A DNA stretch of 64,000 bases, from positions 407,001 through 471,000 of the forward strand of contig NC_092569.1 of the NCBI RefSeq assembly GCF_037975245.1, read 5' to 3'. A program made the position numbers and the translations under genes. Position 1 is the stretch's first letter. Every line of letters starts with the position of its first letter. Under the pieces are notes generated by a model. That model did no database searches and was not told where the DNA came from. It saw only the letters and a list, made by a program, of their open reading frames with translations. Shown piece by piece: positions 1 through 13,100 of this stretch. This stretch comes from Apostichopus japonicus (taxonomy: Eukaryota; Echinodermata; Holothuroidea; Aspidochirotida; Stichopodidae).

Positions 1-171
1 TTCATTGCATGAAAGACTTGGTACAGTTGCTTGCAACCTATCTGCAAGAGCAGGTCTAATTCTTTTATTATCGATGACCATTTTTGGTGCTTTTAGCATA
101 TTTTTAAATTCTATTTCTGATAACCTTTGAAGTACTCACAGGTCTAATGTACTTCTTGTTTTATTCTCAAG

Positions 172-405
172 GTACTTCACAGTGAGTTGATGCGTCAGAG
201 ACCAACCACCCTGGAAGCCATCGGAAATGGAGAGCACCTCCTCCACGATCACCAGGACAAACTCTCGCCACAGCAAACCCAGGAGATGCGAGAGAGAATC
301 ACAGAGTTACGGGAGTACTTTGATACCCTGATTGGTCTGTCACATGAACGTAATGGCGCCCTCAGAGATCTGCTCAACAAACTGGAAACCGACTACCGCA
401 GGAAG
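172..405 (+). CDS. Exon A1, spectrin helices B/C
   Basis: 78 codons, phase 0 at both ends, acceptor ctcaag and donor gtatgc. Begins VLHSELMRQRPTTLEAIGNG and contains the Y-F-D-T-L helix-C core. Homologous to the other seven A exons, all 234 bp. The upstream L exon lies outside the window. Confidence 0.9.
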
Positions 406-1108
406 GTATGCTATCTTTGTTTGATATTTATTGTTATAAAACAAATATATTATTTTGCAAACTAACTGCTGTTCTGGTGCATGGAGGGACACACAATGTC
501 TATTTAGTGTTGTATCAGTCTATTGTATTACTATGTACATATATATTCCTTTCAGACCAACTTTGAGGCTGACATCAAGAAAGCAATTGATACGATGGTG
601 AGTCTGTTAGACTGGGTCAGCCAGGCAGAGAAGTCTCTGGGCAATGAACAGCCAATGCAGGAAACCAATCAAGTGGTCAAACAACAGATCCAGGAACATA
701 AGGTACATTAATAGAAACATTCTAAAATACATTAAACAAATAGTTTACTGTGTTGGTAACTGTGCTTGGTACATTAATGGTAACATTCTTACATACATTA
801 AACAAATAGTTTACTGTGTTGGTAACTGTGCTTAACTTTTAAAAAAAAACATTTGTGTAGACTTTGACAAGTCCATTGTCTTTGAAGCTGAATTTCTGTG
901 TTCAGGTTCATAACTAAGAAGAACAAAAGCAAATTTCTTTAAGAAGAAGGGAAACAAGAATATGTTGATCAATTATTTGAAACATATTACTTTGCTATTT
1001 TCATACATGTTGCTTTGTATTTTACGAAATTGCTCATTGTTTGCTCAAAAGTTTTATTTATTTGTCACAAGGCTGTTTGCTAGATTTAAATTTATATATC
1101 AATAAATA

Positions 1109-1165
<57 letters not shown>

Positions 1166-4100
1166 GTAGACTTCCTTAAAAGCCTCTTCATGTCTTGCTT
1201 CAAGTCTTAAGATAGTGACATCTTTTACATTTTGTAATTTGACCTTAGCCTGGAACCAGTACCCGTCCATCTTTCAAATTGTCTCGTTACATTTCTGCCA
1301 ATCCACAGGTGATCTATGAAGATATTCTAGGACACCAACAACCGATCCTGCTGGCCCTACACAACACCCAACAATTCCTGACAGACAGCAGTTCTGAGCT
1401 GACCACCGATGTACGCAAGAAGCTACAGGACGGAAGCACATCTCTGCAAAAGCGTTATGAAACTGTCGTACGTGATTCCGAGACCCGCACTCGGCAATTG
1501 AGCACAGGTGATGAAGACTTGGAGCAAGTCGAACCGGACATGGCTAAATTTGAGGAGTGGTTACAGTCTGCTGAAAGAAACTTGGATAAACTCACCCAGA
1601 ATGTGGGAACGGACTTGGACACCCTCAAGAAACAGGTTGGTACTATCAATTTATTTTCACCCTCAGTTTGAAATTCCAAATGAAATATTTTTTATAGATC
1701 CTCACAAATGTTTAGAAATGAAAAGAGTGTGTTTCAGGGGGAGGGGGAGGACAAGGCAGCCGAGGGGATCATTATTTTAGGCTTTGTTGATTTCAGACAG
1801 AATTTTTGCTCTCATGTGGATTCTTTGCTGATTTTGTTTTATTGTGACCAATTTTGTTATCAATAGGTACGAAATCTAAGAGATTTTAACCAAGAGGTAT
1901 TCACCCACAAAAGTGACCTTGGCATGATCAGCATGACTGGTCAGAAGTTCGTAAAGGATTCTGCAAGTCACCGCAACACCCTGGCTGGTTTCCGTTCCAG
2001 CACCCTCTCAGCGCAGTTCAACCGGTCATTCCGCGAGAATCCAGACCAACGCATCGTGTTGAACAAAGTCAACGAACTCAACACTCGTTATGAGCGCTTG
2101 CAGACGACTGGGTCCGTTCACCAAACGACTCTGAACACACTCTGTGAGAAACTCTCTGCCTATCGAGATGCTGTGGAAAGTACATTGAACTGGTTGCAGG
2201 GGATGTACGAAACCCAGAAACGGTTGATGAATGAGGCCATGGGAGTGGAACCGGAGTTCCTTGAGAGGCAGATTGAGAGAATCAAGGTCAGTGTTTTCTG
2301 AAAATAAGATAGTAAAGGTGACATAGCCTTGACTTTAGAGGTTTATAGATGCAATGCTGCGTAGATCAATAGATTCTTGAAAAAGATGAAAATGGTATAT
2401 TTATTATGTTTGCTGTTGGTATTAGTTTGTATTGACTGTAGTAAGTAATTTTAATAATAACTTGATGCAAACAGAATATTTCTTTCTTTTGGGGCGCAGA
2501 AACTCATCAGTTACAAAAAGTTGATAACCAATTTGTAAATGTAGAAAAAAAATCTCATGTGAAAAATAAAGAAGATATACGGAGGCAATACTAAAAGACC
2601 ATTGAGGCATGTAAACATTGTAATAAATAAACAAACCTTAAAACATAAAATGGACAATGACAGAAATATAAGAGACAAACTTGAGTGAAATTAGGTAAAC
2701 ATTCCTCAGAAGATTTAACTGAGTAATTCATAGAGGGCAATTTTCAATTTTGTACAATATCGGTTTTTGTCGCAAAGATAGACATTACAAGATTCGAACT
2801 TTAAGTAATATTTTAGTAACAAGTTTTATGCTAGATCCACATAATTTGTGATATTTTCTTGGCCTGTGTTTGCTTTTGCAGTCGTTCCAGACTGAAGTAG
2901 CTGACCACGCTGTGAACATTGAACGAGTGCAGACTGTCGGTCAAGACTTAGTCAGCACGCACCAGGAACTCAGAAGAGATGTCGAAAAGACTTTGAGTAA
3001 GTCCAATGTTCTACATATTAGCAACCATTGGTTTCTCTATATCTTTATAACAAACATGAAGTAATGTTATTTATGAAATTATAATTACACACATTCAATG
3101 TGTTGTAAGACTTAGCAAAATAACATGTGACCATATAGGGTAATTTTTAGACATAATTGACATATTCAATGCCAAATCACCATGCATCTTAGTACTTGGT
3201 CATTCTTGATGCGTCATCCATATTTTTATTATATCGGAGTGGGAAACATAATATAATTGTATCATGTAACACAATCGTTATAACTTCTGTAGTATAAGCA
3301 GCCTGTCCTACCTAATTTGATCACTAACCATATGGTTTAATTAAGTACATTGAAGTGATACATGGAATGCCTGAAGTAAGACTCCTCAGTTTTTACTGTC
3401 ATCTTAAGTTGAATTCATAAGTCGTAAGTTTAATCACACTTCTATTCCTCAGACACCATCACTGAGAAGTACAACAATCTCAATATGTCTTACGACGTTC
3501 GAATCACGACTCTGAGAACTCGCATGACCCAGTCACATGACGTCATGCAAAACTTGGACAATCTCTCGCAGTGGTTACAGAATATGGAGCAGAAGAGTGA
3601 TGCAATCTCCAGCGTATCACTACCAGCAAAGAAAGAACCGTTGGTGGAGCATTGTACCCAACAGAAGGTAAAGTCAAAAGAGCACCGTGTCAAAGGTCAC
3701 AAACATGGCCAGACTAACTCTGTTTAATATTCATTTTGTTGTTGTTAAAAACTTATTTGTTGAATAACACTTGAATTCACACCATCAAGGACAAGTAAGA
3801 ATTACCTGCATCGTCAGGAACACAGTATTGTCACACTTGAAGAGCTTGTTTGAAGCAATAAGAAAATGTAAGGAAAGTGAATATGGACCATTTACACCCA
3901 ATTATAGGGTATTAGTATTATTTGCATGACATGAGACTGATGAAAAGTGTCATTCCTCTTACTTTTGATTCAAGTGAAATAACAAGCCAGATTTTACAGG
4001 AAATTTTACTTTTAACTTGTTTTTTCTTCTTCAAGTGAATGCACTATTTTGTTGTACATTATCTGATTGCACCATTCAGGAGGAGGGTAAATTAAGTCAC

Positions 4101-7100
4101 TCATACTTTAAATATGTTCCTTTTCTTTGTTGATTATTTACATTTGTATATTTACCTTTAAACTTTTACTGAATGTTTAAATTTGAACTATTTTCAAACC
4201 ATTACAGAAATTTCACACAGAGCTGCAGTCACTGCAACCAATGATTGAAAGTGCGCACACCAAGGTGGCGCCGTTGCTGAAGGAAGCAGAACCAGAGACC
4301 AAACGAACAATCGAAACCAAACTTGAGTCCATCAGCCAAATGTAAGAGAACATAAAACTTTCTTTTCTCCTTTTTGAAATAAATTCCTTGAACTTCTTTG
4401 GGTGAAGTGTGATATTCAAGCAATGTTCATTTGTGATATTCCAGCAAAGAAGATAAATGCAAAGTTTTATTTACCTTGTTGAGATTTTAAATCATTTGCT
4501 TTAAATACATGTACACTGTATTATGAAGATATTAAATATTTGAAATATTGTAAGATAGCAAAATGCCTAAATTGTCTCGCATAGTTGATGGTTTAGGGAG
4601 CACAGACATTAAAGAGTTTGGGGGTTTGTTTTAAAGGTACAACAAACTGCACAAGAGCAACGAAGACAAGATCAAGACACTGGATGACACCGTCAACCAG
4701 CTGGATATCCTGGAGACAACTATCATAGAAGCTGATGAGTTCATCATTCCACTCATGTTAGAGTTGCACTCACCCGACCTGGTCCATCTAGAACCCCAGC
4801 AGGCACAGAAGAAAATACAGGTAAGGATTGGATTGAGTACAAGATGAAGGAGATAGTAACTGACTTAAGGAGAAATTGTTGGAGGGGAGGGGGGGGGGTT
4901 GCTGGGGGTGGTTAACAGGCTGGGGTGTTCATCATTCCACTCATGTTAGAGTTGCACTCACCAGACCTGGTCCATCTACACCATCAGCAGACACAGAAGA
5001 AATACAGGTAAGGTTTGGATTGAGTATAAGATGAAGGAGATAGTAACTGACTGAAAGAGAAGTTTTGGAGGGGGAGGGGGCGGTGATTGGGGTGGTTAAC
5101 AGGCTGGGGTGTTCATCATTCCTCTTATGTTAGAGCTCAATCCTCAGAGACATAAAGTACCCATGAAATTAAAAATATGTAACAATTGAATGAGGGGTAG
5201 AAGGAGGGGGAATATCAGATACCTGTGACAGTCTCAATTGTTGAAAATGAAATAGTCTGACCTTATAGATATACCAAAGAAAGTAAAAGATTTGTCTCTC
5301 TGTAATTCGTGGACCTAAGATTACTTGATATTGTTTATTCTTGGACTTAATATTAATTGATATTGTTTATTCTTGGACTTAATATTAATAGATATTGTTT
5401 ATTCTTGGACTGAATATTAATTGATATTGTTTATTATTGGGTTTTGTTATTTCTGCAGGAGACTAAGAGGAAGCTGGAGCTGTATGGACCAAAGATGGAG
5501 CGATTGAACCAGATGTTAACTCAAGTCAAAGCCAACCCTGCCATCAGGGACACTTCCAACGTCCAAATCATGTTTGATAATGTCAACTTCAACTTAAGGA
5601 ACCTAGATGATCTGGTGGATCAGAGGTATGAAGATAACTTGGTTCATTCATTCTTGAAATAAAATTATATAATCTTCTTCTTAAATCAGATGGAATGTTT
5701 ACAGAATTACTAGGCATTTTCCTTTCACTTTCAATGCTCATGGTACCAGCTGGATGGGAGGGTATTGAACGATGCAACCAAATACATTGGGAGGTGAAGG
5801 AGATCTGTCCAACGTAAATGCAGGGCCATCGTAAGGAACCAACTTGTGTTGAAAGCAAGAAGAGAGAAAATACCCAGCAGAATTAAATTCCATTTCTGAC
5901 TTTGCAAACCAGAAATATTGCAATATACAGGAAACTGGTCACTGCTGAACAAGAATAATCTTCAATAGATCAAGGATGTGTGTCCCAGGGTGGGTGTCCA
6001 CATGGGAACATAATGATTGTTGAGTGTTACTTGATAACTGCACCACCAAGTTACATTCCATTTTTAGCATCCTTACATTACATAACCTCAGAATAGTAGA
6101 GGTGGTTTGAGCTAATTTTGATCCTTCTCTTTGTGTAACAGGCATCAGCAGTTTGATGAGCTTCTAGAGGTCCAGGAACGTTTTGACAAGGTGAACAAAG
6201 AAGCATCAGACACAATGGCAGATATGGAGAGGGGCTTCCAGCGCCTGCCGACCACCCAGAGGGACCAGAGAGAGGTCAGAGAACAGATGAATGTGGTAGA
6301 GGTGAGTGTCTCATAAGGGTACTAGCAGGACAGTCCAAAATGATGATAATCAAAACCAAATAACAAAAAGATATTTGTAGGATGTTGCCACTATTTTGTT
6401 GATACAGTTTCTAGATGTTGATGAAAGAGTGTTCTGGGTTTTCATAATGCATACAGAGTTTGTCGACAAAGAGTGTAAATAGCATTTTTCAAAACAGAGC
6501 ATTATTTTGACCGCCCGATGAAAACATTTTTCTCAATTCTCTACAGCCGATGAAAGTTGATGCCCAGAACTTTGAACAAAAGGTGGATGAAGTGACCAGA
6601 GTTGGACAGGCCCTGGAGAAGGTCAAACAGGAGATGTTGGAACCGTTGAACACTGCCCCAATCAAACGATCAGTGACGTTTGGTGCAAACCAGGTCATCG
6701 AGATCCCATCTGTAAGGAAGCCTCGTAGAACCTATGAACAGATGGAACAGAGCATGTACATCCCTGATGGTAAGTCTCAGTGGTTGATTGTTTAAGTTAA
6801 ACTGAATGGATAGGAAGTAATGTGTTAGCCCATTGGCATCATATCATTATGTAGCAGTAATGTTAGATGTATTTTTGGAATGCCTAGCAGAAGAAAAGAG
6901 AAACATTGGTATGTTGGATTTGATAAACTTATTTTGACCTGTTCACAATTTTTCTCTCATTCTTCATCGTAGAATCACCAATTGGCGAAGAGATATCCTT
7001 GACAACCAACCGATACCACGACTTTTCCAAGAACCTCAACAACCGCATCGATAATCTGAAATTGGCCGACGATTACATGCAGCTGTTGAACGACGGTCGT

Positions 7101-10100
7101 AATTTTGTGGACTGGGAGGACCAAGCAGATGTCAGACTTGACCAGACTCGTCCAACAAGTTCAGAACCAGATACACTGGCTCAGGAGATATCTGTCTTTA
7201 GGGTATGTCTTGATCTAACCCTTGTTATTTGTGGCCTTAGATTCTCTTTCTTTTTGTCCTCTAAAGCGGGAGTGATGTAATCAGGCTCGTTGATTTGTTA
7301 CAGGAATAAGAGAAATAAGAGGTAGACCCTTTACAAATACAACTGTTTAAGAGGAAGATATACAACATTTTGCTAGGATTGACGGCTAAAGTACAGTGGG
7401 ATACTTTAGTAAACAGAATTTAGCACTGATTAGAATTTCCAGAAACCAATTATGGAAGAGGAACACAAATGACCAGGGCATGGTGATAAGAAATATTTAA
7501 TTTCTCTATTAGCAACATGGCCATCGCAACAAATTACCACCACAACAAAAAGATCATAAATTTAACAATTTCTTGATTTGAAATACTACGAATGGGAAAT
7601 AAATTATGTAATGAATATTCATAACTGAACTGTACAATAAAAAGAGCTGTTATAGAAAATTCCCAGGTTCCTATTCATTGAGCTGTTGATAAACTAATTG
7701 CATGTTAAATATTATATAAGGAATAATACTTTTGGTTCTTTATTTTTAAAACGCTTCTATGTCTCTTTAACATGATTAGGATGTGGTGGATGACATCGAC
7801 GCTCACCGCAATCCAATCTCGGATCGAGTTCTTAGACTGGAGCAATTCCTGAACGAGAACCGTCCCAACCTGAGCAGCGAACAAATCCGCAACATTCAAG
7901 ACTTGATTAGTCAGTTACGAGACAAGTATGCTGACCTTCAGAAGAAGTCTGGCTTGGAGCTTCAAAATGCAGAGACCAATTTAGCCCAACTAATCAGTGA
8001 CAGGAAAGAGATGGTAAGGGTTATTTTGTTTATCAAACCATATTTCTGCATATTGGCTCCTCTTTTTTGCAGAAATTTGAATATGTAAAGTTTTTATTTA
8101 CTGTTTGTTTTATCTTTGATTTTTGTTAGAAATCAACTTAACTATGTTTCCTTTAATGTTATATTGATGTTGTTTATAGCAATTGTCATTGGATACTTTG
8201 AATTGTGGATCTCTGTTGCAAAAATGTGAAGATATGCATTTTCGTTTTGGCCCATTTATCTTTTTGCAATATAATAAAAAATTCAATTTCAACGTTTATC
8301 TATCAAATTAATGTTGATTTTTGTTGTTGTTATAGGAAATGGCAAAGGAGCGTAGCCAAGCCCTCCAACAATCTATACTTGCTCTGGATAACTGGATATC
8401 TCAGGTGGAGAACACTCTGGGGTCAGAACAACCACAGAGGGAAGAGTCAAGCCCTCTGAACCAGAAACTAGACAGCCTCAAGGTAAGCATCAAAGGATAT
8501 ATTGAGGAAGATTGGAAAAAAAATAATGCTGAGATCTTATCAAAGTAAGGAATAAAGAAGGGAAACATTTATTGTGTAGAAAATATGAGAATATGTGAGG
8601 CAAGAAACAAAAGAATTTTGAATTGTGAACCTGTTAAATTGATTTTAACATATTTTGTTATGGATATTACAGGTTAGGGAACCGACGTGATTAAAACTTG
8701 TAGATATCACTATAAGAATTATTATAACACAAAAAGAAAGAATACTTATGACAGAAACCTGAATGAGAGATAACAATTGAACGTTTGATAGATCCAAGCA
8801 ATCGATGCTTTGTAACAGGATTGAAGCCATTTGTATCGGGAATACAAAGCCCTTACTCTACCTACTTAACTAGTCATTCCTAGGTTGATGGTAAATTTGA
8901 TAAGCAATATGTAAAAAATTTGTTAACTATGCTAGAATAAATTTTACTTGTAGTACTAGGCTGCTTATGTTATCTCTTTTCAGCGTCGTCTTAATTGGTC
9001 TTTGATTTGTTCTCGCTTTCAGAACCTTCAGGGTGACATTGTATCCCACAAAGAACTGGTCGCAAGAACGGTCCAAGACGTGAGTCATTTCCTGGAACAG
9101 CTCGGCCACAGGCTTGCTCCGAATGACCGCTCAAACTTACAGGACACTGCAGACAGACTTCAATCTCGCTACGATGTCGTAGACAGGGAGACCAACCAGC
9201 GTTTGAGTAAAGTGTCATACGCTGCCGATGATCTGGGTAAATTTGACAGAGAAGGAAATACCTTCGATGATTGGCTGGGAGAGGCAGAGCGCCAGCTGGT
9301 ACAGAGTCAAAGGAGTGTCCCGACAGATTTACAACAACTGGACGGTGAGCTGAAGAAGCAACAGGAGTTTGCAGAAAATATCAGCGACCACAAAGGAGAT
9401 CTGAAGTTCATTAATATGACTGGAACAAAGTTTGAAGAGAATGCAAAGGTTAGAAGCAGCTTCATAATTGGTCTAGCATGTTGCTATGACAACTGTCTGA
9501 TGCTGTCGTAGCAAGCATCAGTCTGCTTTGCAGAAGGTACAGAGATATGGAAATTGTAATAATTGAACAGATTAAAGAATTTTGAAGATTTTTCTAGAAT
9601 TTGAACAACTCTGTTTATTTGAAGTTTGTATAATAGCCTATAACTTTACTAACAGTGCATTAAGGGTAGCCTACCTAACTACTTGGGTTAATGCATTTAT
9701 TGAATGCTTGTTTTTCTCAAGGACTACAAGACAGACCTGGAAAACTTCCGTAGCAACGTCATGCCGCGTGACTTCAATCGATCATTCCGAGAAAATCCCG
9801 ACCAGAACATGATCCGGGAACGATGCGTTAATCTGAACGATCGTTACGGTCAGCTGAAGACGTCCAACTCTCAATATGTCATCAGACTCACAGAGATACT
9901 CAATAGACAGACCAAGCATGAACATTGTGCTAAAACCACAGATGGGTGGTTGACTGATGCCCGCAGTCAACTGGACACCTTACTGATTGAGCCCGTCTCA
10001 GCAGAACCAGCCATACTGCAACAGCAGATTGATCGACTTAAGGTATTACAAAATTAATTCATTTGACAGTATATAAATTTGTATTGAGATACAAAATAAA

Positions 10101-13100
10101 GCTCAAAATAATATTGAAAAAATATGTTGCAAAAATAAATGAGTTCTGTAGTCTCTGTGATAAACTGGGCACTCTAGTAGCTTGATGACACCTCAACTCA
10201 CAAACAGTTGGCATCATAAACTAAAATGGTCGCACATTAGTTTTTGTTTAAATCATTCCAGTTCTTTCGAAGACTATCAAATAGTGAACTTTTGTAGATT
10301 GGTGGTTGATAGAATGCTATGATCATAATTAAAAATTTTACTGAGATGGTAGTGAATGCTACATTGAATATATTGTAATATTAATCGTCAGACTAAAATT
10401 CAACGTAAAGTTTACCCCATTGGTGTTGTATGTTATTATTCCTATTAAAGTTGTACTTCTGATCCTGAGAGGCTGATCTTACTGTCAGACACAACAAGTT
10501 ATGGGTTATTCCAAGTTGGTGTCACATCACCAGACCTTGAAAAATTTCCATCTATTTTATCCTTCATATTTCCATCTATTTTATCCTTCATATTTCCATC
10601 TGTTTTATCCTTCATATTTCCATCTGTTTTATCCTTCATATTTCCATCTGTTTTATCCTTCATATTTCCATCTATTTTATCCTTTGATATTTCCATATAT
10701 TTTATCCTTCATATTTCCATCTCTTTTATCCCGCAGTCATTCCATGATGATGTTGTCGTCCATTCAGATGAAGTGGAAGAAGTCAAAGAAACTGGTGAGA
10801 GCCTCCTGCAAGTCCAACCTGACCTCCGGTCAAGTGTCTCAAGGACTGTGGGTGAGTGATTTTTGATCTCTACATCCCTTATTCCTTTGAAATACCAGGC
10901 AATCTTTAAAAGTGTTCTTGAGAAGCTCTCTAGAATATTATTTGTTTGAAAGTGCAACTTTTCTTGAACGTTATAAACAGGATTCAGACCTCAAGAAGCC
11001 ATTTCCAATAACTTCTTGTGGTCTTTCTTGTTCTGTGCTTGTGGCTGGCACATATTATGTACTCTCATGTTTGATTTGGTCTATTGATATATTGAAATTA
11101 ATGTTGTAGCATGATGCGTCATCTGTGGTTGATCTTTTTCCTTCATCACATATCCCTCCCATCTGTTTATTAAATAAAATTTGTTATTTTCACAGAGGAC
11201 ACTGTCCAACGATACCAGAGTCTAAGTGGAGACATTGACCGCCGACTGTCTGCTCTGCAAGATGCCCTGACTAGATCTCAGAGTGTCCAAGACCTGCTGA
11301 GTAATCTCTTGAAGTGGCTGGACCAGGCAGAGAGAGACCTACACATGCTGGACAAAGGGACTGCAATCAGGGTACAGAAGGAACCCCTGCTGGAGCACTA
11401 CCAGCAGTTTAAGGTGAGTGTACTGGTGTAGGGGAGAGAAGGGGAGAGGAGGGGAGGGGAGAGGAGAGGAGGGGAGAGGATGGGAGAGACGGGGAGAGGA
11501 GGGGGTGGGAAGGGTAGGGAAGGGGAGAGGGGGAGCAAGAGGTGGGGAAAGTTGTCTCAGAAATTGCCCATGCAGCCTTGCTTACACTATTGGCAGAAAT
11601 GACAGATAAAGGTCATGCGAACATTACACTGTAAAGATGACATTTTCTGGTGTAATATTTTTAAATCCCATCTTTTAGTGTATTATTGCCCTGAATTGCT
11701 TCAGCAGTACTTTTGTCATTTTTGAATCATTTTTTGCAAACATAAGTTGATACACAAATTCCTTCTTCTTCTTTTTTTGCTGTAGATCGTTAAGAATGAC
11801 ATTGACAACCATCGGCCAGTTCTGGACAAGGTGAACCAATCCGCTGACCAGCTGATACAGACCAGTGAACCGAAAGTAGCCCAACTGATCCAACAACGTC
11901 TGGATGAGGTGAACAGGAGGTTCATGGACGTGGACAGCAGCACAAACAGCTGTGGTGAATCCATCTCTGACATGACAGAAAAACTGGGCGAGTTTGAGAA
12001 GGAAGTCAACAGTTTGGAGGATTGGGAGCTGCCGGTCCTACAGTCACTGGAGAGTGCAACCTTCATGAGAGGCGAGCTGACGGAAACTGCTGGGAAGCTC
12101 AAGGTAGGAAGGAGTAAAGAATATCATAAATAGACTGGGAAGTTATAATGAAATATGAATGAGGAATGAAATTATATGCACGGCCTAGATTAGGCTCAAG
12201 GTAGTGGGGAGTAAAGAACAACATAAATAGACTGGGAAGTTATAAATGAAATATGAATGAGGAATGAAATTATAAACACGACCTTAATACAGCAGTAGAA
12301 CCCAACAATTATGTTGGACTAAGTTACTGTTTTTTAATTCTTACCAATCCTCCTCAATGGTAACTTTGGTTGCTGGTTTTTGTCTGTACTTGGAAAATAG
12401 ATCATCATCCATGTTTGTAAAAAAAATAGTTTAATGAATACAAGTTATGAGATTTTGGAAAGCTATAGATACTCATTGGCCATTACGCATTGTTGCACTA
12501 AAACAAGAAATAAAATGACATAGTTGTAATGTTTCGGGCAGCTAGTTGACAGTAAGATACCCTTTAACTTGATGGTGGTGGATTTCACCAGTGCAGAGGA
12601 ATTTAGTTACTCTATTTATATGTTTACTCCTTGAATCGTGTTATGAAAATACTGCCTTTAGATTTCAGGATTCTGATAATTTTGGTCTAACTTTCTCTTA
12701 GGATCATCAGAGGCAGGTTGAGAGCCATGTTCCCCAGTTGAAGAGGATACGTGTTCTTGGGGAAGAGCTTCTCTCCAACCCAAGGGCCAGCGATACTTCT
12801 TACGTTGTTTCTGTACTCCAAAATGTAGAAGCAAACTGGGAGTCCTTGGAGGATGACATTGTCAGGAGGTAAGGACCACAACATAGAAAGGGCAAAATTA
12901 CTTTATTCTTTGCAAGTATAAAGAACCACAAAAATCATGGCAAAATGTCATACAAAGTAGTATGCAACTTGTACAGCATTGTAAAGCACTTTAAAGCATT
13001 GTAAAGCACTGTTAAGCATTGTAAAGCAGTGTAAAGCATTGTCAGTCATTCTGTGCATTTGTTCTTCTTGTTTTCTATTTTAAAGTTAGTCTTGTCCTTT

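Larger units (their letters stand above)
172..7202 (+). repeat. Super-repeat block 1 (exons A1-L1)
   Basis: 852 codons in 12 exons. It is the most divergent block: C/D intron 99 bp upstream of the usual place, an extra phase-2 intron splitting G/H, no helix-A Trp in H1 or J1, and no KGT motif in F1. Introns 2287-2881, 2997-3452, 3668-4207 and 5626-6141 hold nothing I can support. Intron 703-1308 has a 66-bp duplication and a TA microsatellite, 4821-5458 has copies of the H1 3' end and a 32-bp repeat, 7203-7779 only an ATGAATATTCAT palindrome. Bases 1-171 are the end of the preceding intron. Confidence 0.9.

Noticed and set aside
10499-10866. Frames with repeated DGNMKDKT or FHLFYPSY peptides
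   Set aside because: Products of the 24-bp minisatellite.
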